Shown one piece after another: positions 36,405-43,572 of a stretch of DNA of 64,000 nucleotides (position 1 is the first letter of the stretch; each line of letters begins with the position of its first letter). The stretch lies in NCBI GenBank assembly GCA_029262675.1, contig JAJCYW010000016.1, positions 124,001 to 188,000 on the forward strand, given 5' to 3'. The DNA comes from Chloroflexota bacterium. GTDB lineage: Bacteria > Chloroflexota > Dehalococcoidia > DSTF01 > RBG-16-68-14. A model generated the notes under the pieces. It did no database searches, was not told the origin of the DNA, and saw only the letters and a list, made by a program, of their open reading frames with translations. A program made the translations under genes and the position numbers.

Positions 36405-36554
36405 TCTACCTAGCGTATCTACGGCCGGTCGTACGCGGCAGATGCGGGCGGTATCTAGCAGGCGAGGGCGTCGGCACACGGTTGTAGAAGTTGTACTCGG
36501 TCCCGCGACAAGGCGACTGTCGCACAGCACGGTAGGAAAGGAAGGAACAACGGT

Positions 36555-36695
36555 ATGGAAGCGTATTGTCTGAAGTGCAGGACCAAGCGGGAGATGAAGG
36601 ACCCGCAGAAGGTAACGATGAAGAATGGCAAGCCGGCCACGAAGGGAAGTTGCCCCACCTGCGGTACGCAGATGTACCGCATCGGCAAGAGCTAA
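36555..36695 (+). CDS. DUF5679 zinc-ribbon mini protein
   Basis: This 46-residue protein starts MEAYCLKCRTKREMKDPQ and ends PTCGTQMYRIGKS. Two CxxC knuckles (Cys5/Cys8 and Cys33/Cys36) make a zinc ribbon. This is the DUF5679 pattern (AYCxKCRxKxEMKDP...NGxPAxxGxCPxCGTxMxRIG), common in Chloroflexota, Actinobacteria and archaea as small stand-alone proteins, some near topoisomerase or ribosomal genes. An AAGGAAGGAA ribosome-binding site precedes it. It is followed by a terminator, so it is monocistronic. Role unknown; RNA or DNA binding is an inference from its size and zinc ribbon. Confidence 0.85.
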   Translation: MEAYCLKCRTKREMKDPQKVTMKNGKPATKGSCPTCGTQMYRIGKS

Positions 36696-36724
36696 GCCGG
36701 CCCTAGCATTCACAACACACAACC

Positions 36725-36752
36725 AGAGGGGTGGTCAGATGGCCACCCCTCT
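36725..36752 (+). terminator. Terminator after the DUF5679 gene
   Basis: A perfect 10-bp stem (AGAGGGGTGG and its complement, eight-base loop) follows 30 bp after the stop codon, with CCGTTTGT behind it. It is a good intrinsic terminator candidate with a weak T-tract. Confidence 0.65.
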
Positions 36753-36783
36753 CCGTTTGTCCAGATCGCCCCGCAGATCAATT

Positions 36784-36812
36784 GGCTCCACATCCCATGA
36801 GGATGTGGAGCC
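36784..36812. repeat. Perfect 12-bp stem-loop between DUF5679 and ino1 genes
   Basis: Arms GGCTCCACATCC and GGATGTGGAGCC enclose five bases. No T-run follows, so it is not a classic terminator. It could be a back-up stop, an mRNA-processing hairpin or a repeat element. It lies about 110 bp upstream of the ino1 promoter. The rest of 36696-37012 holds the terminator, the promoter and its operators. Confidence 0.5.
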
Positions 36813-36908
36813 TCAGCTATTCTGCAGTCTGGCGGCTCCCAGACGGTTTCGGCCGCGCGATGTCTCAGCACGCCACCAGCGCGGTGGCCGCGAGGTGTCC
36901 TCCCGGCA

Positions 36909-36977
36909 AGTAAACTTTACTGTTGACAGTCTCCGAGCTCTCACTTACACTTTTAGCGAGTAACGAAAACTTTACTC
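36909..36977 (+). promoter_or_regulatory. Paired operator sites bracketing the ino1 promoter
   Basis: AAACTTTACT occurs twice around the promoter. The first copy is in the perfect inverted repeat AGTAAA-C-TTTACT (36909-36921), touching the -35. The second is in a 20-bp near-palindrome whose ends are GAGTAA and TTACTC (36958-36977), covering the expected start point. A protein bound to both would block or loop the promoter. The obvious candidate is the helix-turn-helix domain encoded just downstream (inference). Confidence 0.68.
36923..36951 (+). promoter_or_regulatory. Promoter of the inositol-lipid operon
   Basis: TTGACA (36923-36928), 17-bp spacer, TACACT (36946-36951). The predicted start near 36958-36960 falls in the second operator, about 53 nt before the GTG of the fusion gene. 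No other promoter is visible before 45159. Confidence 0.72.
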
Positions 36978-37012
36978 GCCGATGTAATTTCGCGGTAGAC
37001 ACCGAGGCTCAG

Positions 37013-38356
37013 GTGGCAACAACACGGCTCTTTCAGGTAATGGCGGAACGCGGCCACACCCAGCGTTGGTTGCTGGCGCAGCTAGAGAAGCACGGCCAAA
37101 CATTTAGCGAGACGTACCTGTCGCAGGTGAAGTCCGGCGCGAAACCGCCCAGCGCGCGTTTCCGGGAAGCGGTCTCCGCCGTACTCGTCATGCCGGAGAA
37201 CGAACTGTTCGATACTGCGGACGGCGTCGCGCCGCGAGCGAAGCAGACGCAAGGGGAGGGAACGATGCCGAAGACGAAGAAGAGCGGGGGCAAGATCAAC
37301 GTCGCCATCATTGGCGTTGGCAACTGCGCCTCGTCGCTGATTCAGGGTGTGGAGTTCTACAAAGACGCCCGCGACGACGACACGGTTCCCGGTCTGATGC
37401 ACGTCAACCTGGGCGGCTATCACGTCCGCGACCTTAACTTCGTCGCCGCCTTCGATATCGACGTCAACAAGGTGGGCAAGGACATCGCCGAAGCGATCTA
37501 CACGCCGCCCAACAACACCTACAAGTTCGCAGACGTGCCGGCGACGGGCGTGACGGTCTCCCGCGGCATGACGCACGATGGCCTCGGCAAATACCTCAAG
37601 GAAGTGATCCAGAAGGCGCCGGGCCAGACCGTCGATATCGTCCGCACGCTCAAGGAGACGGAGACCGACGTCGTCATTAGCTACCTCCCCGTCGGCTCCG
37701 AGGAGGCGACAAAGTGGTACGTGGAGCAGGTGCTGGCCGCCGGCTGCGCGTTCGTCAACTGCATACCGGTCTTCATAGCTCGCGAAGAGTACTGGCAACA
37801 GCGCTTCACGGAGCGCGGCCTGCCGATAGTCGGCGACGACATCAAGTCGCAGGTCGGCGCGACGATCGTGCATCGCATTCTCACCCGGCTGTTCCAGGAC
37901 CGCGGCGTGCGGCTGGACCACACCTACCAGCTCAACTTTGGTGGCAACACGGACTTCCTCAACATGCTGGAGCGCGAACGGCTGCAATCGAAGAAGATCT
38001 CCAAGACGAACGCGGTTACCTCGCAGCTCGACAACGAAATGCTGGCTGGCGACGTCCACGTCGGCCCGAGCGACCACGTGCCGTGGCTCTCGGACCGCAA
38101 GTGGGCCTACATCCGCCTGGAAGGCACCACGTTCGGCGATGTGCCGCTCAACGCGGAGCTGAAGCTGGAGGTATGGGACAGCCCGAACTCCGCAGGCGTC
38201 GTCATCGATGCCGTGCGCTGCTGCAAGCTGGCGCTGGACCGCGGTCTCTCCGGCTCGCTGGAAGGCCCTTCGGCCTACTTCATGAAGTCGCCGGCCACGC
38301 AGTACACGGATGAACAGGCTCGCGACATGGTGGAGGGGTTCATCCGCGGGAAGTAG
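37013..38356 (+). CDS. ino1: Helix-turn-helix / myo-inositol-1-phosphate synthase fusion
   Basis: Residues about 90-447 are inositol-3-phosphate synthase of the actinobacterial Ino1 type. It makes L-myo-inositol-1-phosphate from glucose-6-phosphate with NAD ([48 protein letters not shown]). Residues about 3-65 are an XRE-like helix-turn-helix ([35 protein letters not shown]), joined by a short basic linker. I take GTG 37013 (GAGG upstream) as the start. A second, stronger ribosome-binding site (GGGGAGGG) precedes an in-frame ATG at 37265, which would give the 363-residue enzyme alone. One gene may thus make a DNA-binding fusion and a free enzyme. It heads a phospholipid operon and probably autoregulates through the flanking operators. 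Confidence 0.85.
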   Translation: MATTRLFQVMAERGHTQRWLLAQLEKHGQTFSETYLSQVKSGAKPPSARFREAVSAVLVMPENELFDTADGVAPRAKQTQGEGTMPKTKKSGGKINVAIIGVGNCASSLIQGVEFYKDARDDDTVPGLMHVNLGGYHVRDLNFVAAFDIDVNKVGKDIAEAIYTPPNNTYKFADVPATGVTVSRGMTHDGLGKYLKEVIQKAPGQTVDIVRTLKETETDVVISYLPVGSEEATKWYVEQVLAAGCAFVNCIPVFIAREEYWQQRFTERGLPIVGDDIKSQVGATIVHRILTRLFQDRGVRLDHTYQLNFGGNTDFLNMLERERLQSKKISKTNAVTSQLDNEMLAGDVHVGPSDHVPWLSDRKWAYIRLEGTTFGDVPLNAELKLEVWDSPNSAGVVIDAVRCCKLALDRGLSGSLEGPSAYFMKSPATQYTDEQARDMVEGFIRGK

Positions 38357-38401
38357 CGCCGTGGATGCAACGCCTTGGATGTAGTGCCAGGGACATAGCA
38401 A

Positions 38402-39292
38402 TTGGTCATCTACTGGCTGTTCCGCCTCACCATCCTCATCACCAAGCCGCTGCCGCTTTGGTTCGCGTACAAGCTCGGCGCCGGCGTTGCCCAGATCTGT
38501 TATTTCTTCTTCCATGCGCAGCGGCGCGCGTTGAACGCCAACCTCGCGCGCGTGCTCGGCTCCGGCGACGCGCGCGCCGTCGATGTCGTCGCCCGTCGCG
38601 CCTACCGCAACTTCGGCAAGTTCGTCGTCGACTTCATCCACTTCCCCGCCGTGACGCGGCAGGAGGTACGCCGGAGGCTGCAGTTCGATCAGTGGACGGA
38701 GCTGGACGACGCGATTGCGGAGGGCCGCGGCGTCCTCATCGTGACCATGCACTGCGGCGTCTGGGACATGGGCGCGGCCGCGCTCGCCGCGTACGACTAC
38801 CCCATTCACGCCATCGTGGACAGCTTCCGCGACCCACGCCTGGATGAGCTGGTCCACAGCTCGCGCACGAAGCTCGGCATCCACGTCATACCACGCGAGC
38901 GCGTCGGCCCCAGCACGCTCCGTGCGCTGAAGCGCGGTGACGTCCTTGCGACGCTGATAGACGCGCCGTCCCCAGGAATGATGGTCGACGTCGATTTCAT
39001 GGGCGCGACGACGACCGTGTCTGCTGTACCGGCGCGAATTGCGCTCATGACGGGCGCGCACGTGATCCCCTGCCTGATCCTGCGCGGACCGGAGAGCGAC
39101 TCTATCGTGCGGCCCGTGCTGGACACACGCGGGGCCCGCTATGAGCCGACCGGCGACGAGAAGCGCGACGTACAGGCGCTGACGGAGCTGATCATGGCGA
39201 GCCTGGAGCAGATAGTTAGGCAGCATCCGGACCAGTGGATGCTGTTCAGCCACTTCTGGCCGCAACAGACCGCTACAGTATCGGGACGGTAG
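38402..39292 (+). CDS. LpxL/HtrB-like lysophospholipid acyltransferase (PatA-like)
   Basis: This 296-residue membrane-associated acyltransferase has an N-terminal hydrophobic anchor (about 3-35), the catalytic HxxxxD motif as HCGVWD (about 119), then RDPRLDELVHSSR and GDVLATLIDAPSP. In LPS-bearing bacteria such enzymes acylate lipid A. In actinobacteria the homologue PatA acylates the mannose of phosphatidylinositol mannosides. Given ino1 upstream, and PimA- and PgsA-like genes downstream, the PIM-type role fits better. The start is TTG at 38402 after an AGGGA site. It lies 45 bp after ino1. Confidence 0.82.
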   Translation: MVIYWLFRLTILITKPLPLWFAYKLGAGVAQICYFFFHAQRRALNANLARVLGSGDARAVDVVARRAYRNFGKFVVDFIHFPAVTRQEVRRRLQFDQWTELDDAIAEGRGVLIVTMHCGVWDMGAAALAAYDYPIHAIVDSFRDPRLDELVHSSRTKLGIHVIPRERVGPSTLRALKRGDVLATLIDAPSPGMMVDVDFMGATTTVSAVPARIALMTGAHVIPCLILRGPESDSIVRPVLDTRGARYEPTGDEKRDVQALTELIMASLEQIVRQHPDQWMLFSHFWPQQTATVSGR

Positions 39293-39304
39293 ACTGCCTG
39301 CATC

Positions 39305-40204
39305 GTGTGGAGGTATTACGCGCTCCGGCTGGCCTACATCCTCCTCGGGCGGCTGCCTGTGCCCGTCCTCTACGTCATCGCGCGCATCTTCGCTGATGGC
39401 GCGCATCTCTTCCGCGCGGACGCTCGCAACGCCGTCCGAGCGAACATGCGGCGAGTGATGGGACCGGACGCGGAAGATCGGGACGTGCGCCGGGCCTCGC
39501 GGGAAGTCTTCCGCAACGTCACCCGCTACTATGCAGACCTGCTTCGCGTCGGACGTACCGATATCCAGGCCTTCTTCCGCGACAGGATCGAGATCACCGG
39601 CGTCGAACACCTTGAGGCCGCGCGCAGCTCTGGTCGCGGCGCAGCCGTCGTCGGCGCGCACTTCGGCAACCCGGAGATGTCCGTTCAGGGCCTGGCGGCG
39701 ATGGGGTACGCGTTCTTCGGCTTCACGGAGCCTTTGGAACCCCCCGCGCTCTCCGATTTCACGCACCGCCTCCGTTCCCACCACGGACACGTCTACCACA
39801 CGGTCGGCTACCGCGCGGTGAAGGAAGCGATGCGCCACATTCGGAAGGGCGGGCTCGTTGCCGTGTTGCTGGATCGCGACGTGACCGGCAGCGGCCTGCC
39901 GATGCGGTTCTTCGGCGCGGAGGCGAGCATCCCAGTCGGTGGGATCGAGATGGCGCTGCGAACCGGGGCCGACGTGATCATCGCGCAGTCGTGGCGGCTG
40001 CCGGGCTATCGTTTCCGCGTCGAGGTCGGGCCGCCGCTGCAGATCGAGCGCACAGGCGATTTCGAGGTGGACGCCCGCGCCTACGCGGAGCAGGTACTGA
40101 GGATCCTGGAGGAGCAGATCCGCTCCGACCCCGGCCAGTGGGCGGTGCTGGAACGCATCTGGGCGGACGATACCTCCGCTGACGCCGAACGGCTGGCCGA
40201 ATAG
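39305..40204 (+). CDS. Second LpxL/HtrB-like acyltransferase, HxxxxE variant
   Basis: This 299-residue paralogue starts at GTG with a membrane anchor (about 5-30), an FRADARNAVRANMRRVMG segment and the acyltransferase core GAAVVGAHFGNPEMSVQG. The catalytic motif reads HFGNPE, so the usual Asp of HxxxxD is Glu. VLLDRDVTGSGLPMRFFG and RTGADVI are conserved downstream motifs. Glu could still polarise the His, or activity may be altered. It lies 12 bp after the first acyltransferase. The pair may add two acyl chains to the same glycolipid (inference). Confidence 0.8.
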   Translation: MWRYYALRLAYILLGRLPVPVLYVIARIFADGAHLFRADARNAVRANMRRVMGPDAEDRDVRRASREVFRNVTRYYADLLRVGRTDIQAFFRDRIEITGVEHLEAARSSGRGAAVVGAHFGNPEMSVQGLAAMGYAFFGFTEPLEPPALSDFTHRLRSHHGHVYHTVGYRAVKEAMRHIRKGGLVAVLLDRDVTGSGLPMRFFGAEASIPVGGIEMALRTGADVIIAQSWRLPGYRFRVEVGPPLQIERTGDFEVDARAYAEQVLRILEEQIRSDPGQWAVLERIWADDTSADAERLAE

Positions 40205-40226
40205 CATACGGTACAATCTCTGCGCG

Positions 40227-40976
40227 ATGGGTACCGCAGACCTGCACGTACATACTGCTCTGGGCGACGGCATGGCAGAGATACCGGAGCTGCTGGCCTA
40301 CGTTGAGGACGAGACCGACCTCTCGCTCATCGCCATCACAGAGCACGATGACATCCGCGCGGCCAACGAGACACGCGAGGCGTGGGCGCGCGGAAGCTAC
40401 CGATTTGGCGTTGTTCTGGGCCAGGAGGTGACGACGCTGGAGGGACACCTGCTTGCCCTCTTCATCGAAGAAACGGTGCCCAGCCTGCAACCGCTCGCGC
40501 CGACGCTGCGGGCGGTGCATAGCCAGGGCGGCATCTGCGTGATCCCACATCCGATGAGCTGGCTGACGCGCAGTATCGGCCGACGCGCGATCGAGCGCAT
40601 CATCGCCGAAGCCGCCGAAGGCATCGCGTTCGACGCAATCGAACGCTCCGTCAGCCCCGCCGCGCGCGTGACGGCGGACAAGGCGCTGCGGCTCAACCGC
40701 GAACGCTACCACCTGGCCGAGGTCGGCGGCAGCGACGCCCACTTTCTCAAAGCGATCGGCTCCTGCCACACGGAGTTCGAAGGCAGTTCAGCTGCGGAGC
40801 TGAAGCAAGCCATTCTCCAGCGCCAGACGCGTGCGGTGGCCGGCCGGCATCCCTCCCTGCGCCAACTTGGCATGGGGCAGGTGATCCGCCAGCAGTGGCG
40901 CGGCATCATGGCCACGCCCCGCCAGATGGGCTGGCTGCCGACGATCGGCAGCTTCTTCCGGCGGGTGCGTTCGTGA
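40227..40976 (+). CDS. PHP domain metal-dependent phosphoesterase
   Basis: This 249-residue PHP (polymerase and histidinol phosphatase) protein has metal ligands in ADLHVHTALGDG (HxH), IAITEHDD (His, Asp), LGQEVTT (Glu), IPHPMSW (His) and EVGGSDAHF (DxH). PHP proteins hydrolyse phosphate esters such as histidinol phosphate, 3',5'-bisnucleotides or sugar phosphates. In an inositol-lipid operon, a candidate job is removing the phosphate of an inositol- or glycerol-phosphate intermediate. That is inference from context, since no inositol monophosphatase gene is present. Its stop overlaps the GT4 start by four bases. Confidence 0.82.
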   Translation: MGTADLHVHTALGDGMAEIPELLAYVEDETDLSLIAITEHDDIRAANETREAWARGSYRFGVVLGQEVTTLEGHLLALFIEETVPSLQPLAPTLRAVHSQGGICVIPHPMSWLTRSIGRRAIERIIAEAAEGIAFDAIERSVSPAARVTADKALRLNRERYHLAEVGGSDAHFLKAIGSCHTEFEGSSAAELKQAILQRQTRAVAGRHPSLRQLGMGQVIRQQWRGIMATPRQMGWLPTIGSFFRRVRS

Positions 40977-42121
40977 AGATCGCTCTCGTCTCCCCGTACG
41001 ACTGGACGGTGCCCGGTGGCGTCAACAGCCACTGTGCCCACCTCCGCGATCAGTTCGTGGTCGCCGGACACGATGTCCGCATCGTCGCGCCCGCATCGCG
41101 CAAAGTCGACGATGAGGGGGTAATAACAATAGGGCGCCGTCCGGTGAGCGTGCCCGCTAGCGGCTCGCTCGCTCGCATCTCGCTCTCGCTGACGTTGGGC
41201 CCGCCGGTGCGCAAGGTGTTAGCGGAGGAACGATTCGATATCGTCCACGTCCACGAACCGTTCATGCCCATGCTGCCGATCCACTTTCTGCGCTACTCGG
41301 AGGCCGTCAACGTCGGCACCTTCCACGCCAGCAGAGAGAAGTCGCAATTCTTCTACAGATGGGGCCGCCGCCACCTGCGACGCTGGTTTAGGAGATTGGA
41401 CGGCAAGATCGCCGTCTCGTCGGCCGCCGCCAATTTTGTGGAGGAGTACTTTCCCGGCTACTACAACATCATCCCGAACGGCGTCAACGTCCGGCGTTTC
41501 TCGGCGCCGGCCCCGCCGCTGGAGAAGTCTCCGGACAGTAAGCAGACCATCCTCTTCGTCGGCCGGCCGGAGAAGCGCAAAGGCCTGGATCACCTGCTCA
41601 ACGCCTACGAGCGGGTCAAAAGCCAGCGGCCCGCCACGCGTCTGCTGATCGTCGGCGCCGGTAAATTCGGCCGTTTCGAGCGCAAGGTGAAGTCCCGCCG
41701 CCTCGCCGATGTCGAGTTCTGCGGCTACGTCTCGGACGAAGACCTGCCGCGCTACCACCAAGCGGCCGACGTCTTCTGCGCTCCGGCTACCGGGTTCGAG
41801 AGCCAGGGCATCGTCTTGCTAGAGGCAATGGCGGCCGGCCTGCCGATCGTCGCCAGCAATATCGAGGGCTACGCCGGAGTGCTAACGCACGGCGTGGAGG
41901 GCCTGCTGGTGCTGCCGGGCGACGAGGAGGCGCTGGCCGCCGCGTTGCTTGAGCTGCTCTCCGATGACGGCGCGCGCCGCCGGATGACGAGCCAGGCCAA
42001 ACGGCGCGCACAGCGGTTTGCCTGGGAGCGCGTGTCGCAGCAGGTGCTCTCCTACTACGAACGGCTGTTGCACGAGAGAGAACTCACCGGCAGCGCACGC
42101 AGCTCGTCGCAGGCGGGGTAG
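40973..42121 (+). CDS. GT4 glycosyltransferase, PimA-like
   Basis: This 382-residue retaining GT-B glycosyltransferase starts at GTG with VKIALVSPYDWTVPGGVNSHCAHL. That opening is very like phosphatidylinositol alpha-mannosyltransferase PimA. The acceptor-side HEPFMPMLP and VGTFHASREKSQFFYR segments and the donor-side GRPEKRKGLDHLL, YHQAADVFCAPATGFESQGIVLLEAMAAGLP (E-x7-E) are all visible. The predicted role is transfer of mannose from GDP-mannose to the inositol of phosphatidylinositol at the cytoplasmic face. Start and stop overlaps tie it to the PHP gene and the downstream phosphotransferase. Specificity for mannose is inferred from the operon. Confidence 0.85.
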   Translation: MKIALVSPYDWTVPGGVNSHCAHLRDQFVVAGHDVRIVAPASRKVDDEGVITIGRRPVSVPASGSLARISLSLTLGPPVRKVLAEERFDIVHVHEPFMPMLPIHFLRYSEAVNVGTFHASREKSQFFYRWGRRHLRRWFRRLDGKIAVSSAAANFVEEYFPGYYNIIPNGVNVRRFSAPAPPLEKSPDSKQTILFVGRPEKRKGLDHLLNAYERVKSQRPATRLLIVGAGKFGRFERKVKSRRLADVEFCGYVSDEDLPRYHQAADVFCAPATGFESQGIVLLEAMAAGLPIVASNIEGYAGVLTHGVEGLLVLPGDEEALAAALLELLSDDGARRRMTSQAKRRAQRFAWERVSQQVLSYYERLLHERELTGSARSSSQAG

Positions 42122-42134
42122 GACGCAGGCAAGG

Positions 42135-42788
42135 ATGTCGCGACTGCGCTCGTTCACGCTCCTACCGCACAAGGTCCCGCGCGGTGTCATCGATCCGATC
42201 GTCAGGCTGCTGGCGCGGACGGGCATCACCCCGAACCAGCTCAGCATCTTTGGCTTCTGCGGCAACGTGGGGGCCGCCGTTTTGGCGGCGCGAGGAGAGT
42301 TCCTCTACGCCGGTATCGCGATGCTCGTCTTCAGCGCCCTCGACCTGCTGGACGGCGCACTGGCCCGCGCGACCGGCCGCGCGACGCGCTTCGGCGCGGT
42401 GCTCGACTCGGCGCTCGACCGCCTGTCGGAGGCGGCCGTGCTCGGCGGGCTCACGTTCTACTTCGCCGAGCGCCACCAGACGGAGGAGACCGTGCTCTGC
42501 TTCGCGGCGCTGACCGGCTCCGTTCTGGTTAGTTACGTCCGAGCCCAGGCGCTGGCCCACGGCTTGGAGTCGCGCGACGGGCTGTTCACTCGCGCTGAGC
42601 GCGTGATCCTACTGGCCGCCGCGCTTATGATTGACCAAGTGCGCATCGGACTCTGGATCCTGGCCGTGGTCGCCCTGGCGACCGGCCTCCAGCGCATCTA
42701 CATCGCCTGGGACGGATTCCGTAAGCTGCCAGAACCGCAGCCCGTGCCCGAGCCGGACGCGAATGCCATGAACGAGAAACAACCGTGA
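42135..42788 (+). CDS. pgsA: CDP-alcohol phosphatidyltransferase, probable phosphatidylinositol-phosphate synthase
   Basis: This 217-residue membrane enzyme has the defining D-x2-DG-x2-AR-x8-G-x3-D-x3-D motif as DLLDGALARATGRATRFGAVLDSALDR (about 74-100), with six predicted helices. The family joins CDP-diacylglycerol to glycerol-phosphate, inositol-phosphate, serine or archaetidyl acceptors. Ino1 and PimA-like neighbours point to inositol-phosphate as acceptor, as for mycobacterial PgsA1. It starts at ATG 42135 with AAGG close by and overlaps the next gene by four bases. Confidence 0.85.
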   Translation: MSRLRSFTLLPHKVPRGVIDPIVRLLARTGITPNQLSIFGFCGNVGAAVLAARGEFLYAGIAMLVFSALDLLDGALARATGRATRFGAVLDSALDRLSEAAVLGGLTFYFAERHQTEETVLCFAALTGSVLVSYVRAQALAHGLESRDGLFTRAERVILLAAALMIDQVRIGLWILAVVALATGLQRIYIAWDGFRKLPEPQPVPEPDANAMNEKQP

Positions 42789-43570
42789 TCCCCCTGCGGG
42801 AGCAAGACTACATCGCGCAGAAGTTCGCGCAGGAGCTGGCCGGAAAGGTCAAGGTCGACTTCTTCACGCAGAAGGCGTCGTCGATCCTCGTCCCCGGCCG
42901 CGAAGAGTGCGCCACCTGTCCCGAAGCAGGGATGTTGGTTCGCGAAGTGACGTCGCTCAGCCCCCGCCTGCTGCTCTCCGAGCACGAGTACGCGGACGAG
43001 CCGGAGGCCGCCCAGAAGCTCGGCGTCGATAAGGTTCCGGCCTATGTCTTGCGCGGCCCGTCTAATCGGCCGCTGCGCTTCTTCGGACTGCCGGCGGGCA
43101 ACCTGCTCCCCAGCTTTATCGAGACGATCTTGGGCGTCTCCCGCCAGCAGGCAATCGTCGCGCCGGAGACCGCGACGCAACTCAAGAAGCTGAAAGACGA
43201 CGTATCGATTACGGTCTACGTCACGCCGGGCTGTCCGCATTCGCCCGCCGTCGTGCACACAGCCTTTCGGCTGGCCCACGCTAGCTCCCACATCGCCGCG
43301 TCTGCCGTCGAGATCGGCGAATTTCCACGCATCGTCCAGCAGCTCGGCATCCAGGCCGTCCCGCTGATCGCGATCGACGGCCACCCGGCCGTCGCCGGCG
43401 CGGTGGACGAGGCAGGGCTGGTGCAGGCGGTGATGCGCGCCGCCGACGGCAGCGGCGTGGGAGCGCCCACGGTACGCGGCGGCGCGATGACGACGGTCCA
43501 GCACCAATCCGGTCCAGGGAAGCCGGCCGGCCCGGCGCAGCCGGGCTCGGGCCTGATCCTGCCCCGCTAG
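42785..43570 (+). CDS. Two-domain glutaredoxin-like protein disulphide oxidoreductase (PDO-like)
   Basis: This 261-residue soluble protein is two thioredoxin folds in tandem, as in archaeal and thermophile PDO/GrlA proteins. The N-terminal fold carries EECATCPEA (CxxC, about 41-44). The C-terminal fold carries VYVTPGCPHSPAVV (CxxS, about 149-152). Cis-proline loops occur as DKVPAYV and IQAVPLI. The usual second CxxC is thus reduced to one cysteine, which suggests an isomerase, reductase or monothiol role for that domain. The C-terminus is a Gly/Pro/Gln-rich tail. The GTG start overlaps pgsA. Its place inside a lipid operon is unexpected. Confidence 0.8.
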   Translation: MIPLREQDYIAQKFAQELAGKVKVDFFTQKASSILVPGREECATCPEAGMLVREVTSLSPRLLLSEHEYADEPEAAQKLGVDKVPAYVLRGPSNRPLRFFGLPAGNLLPSFIETILGVSRQQAIVAPETATQLKKLKDDVSITVYVTPGCPHSPAVVHTAFRLAHASSHIAASAVEIGEFPRIVQQLGIQAVPLIAIDGHPAVAGAVDEAGLVQAVMRAADGSGVGAPTVRGGAMTTVQHQSGPGKPAGPAQPGSGLILPR

Positions 43571-43572
43571 CG

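Noticed and set aside
36411..36554. A tRNA or SRP RNA gene in the leader of the DUF5679 gene.
   Set aside because: No T-arm GTTCRANNC, no cloverleaf, and no SRP tetraloop motif could be found.
36923..37012. A longer N-terminus for the ino1 fusion from TTG at 36923.
   Set aside because: That start lies within the -35 promoter element, before the predicted transcription start, and the 30 added residues match neither domain.
37082..40273. An open frame of over 1,000 codons on the minus strand, antisense to ino1 and both acyltransferases.
   Set aside because: Its translation is His/Arg/Asp/Val-rich with no domain. It is the mirror of strongly biased GC-rich plus-strand codons, and three well-supported genes cover it.
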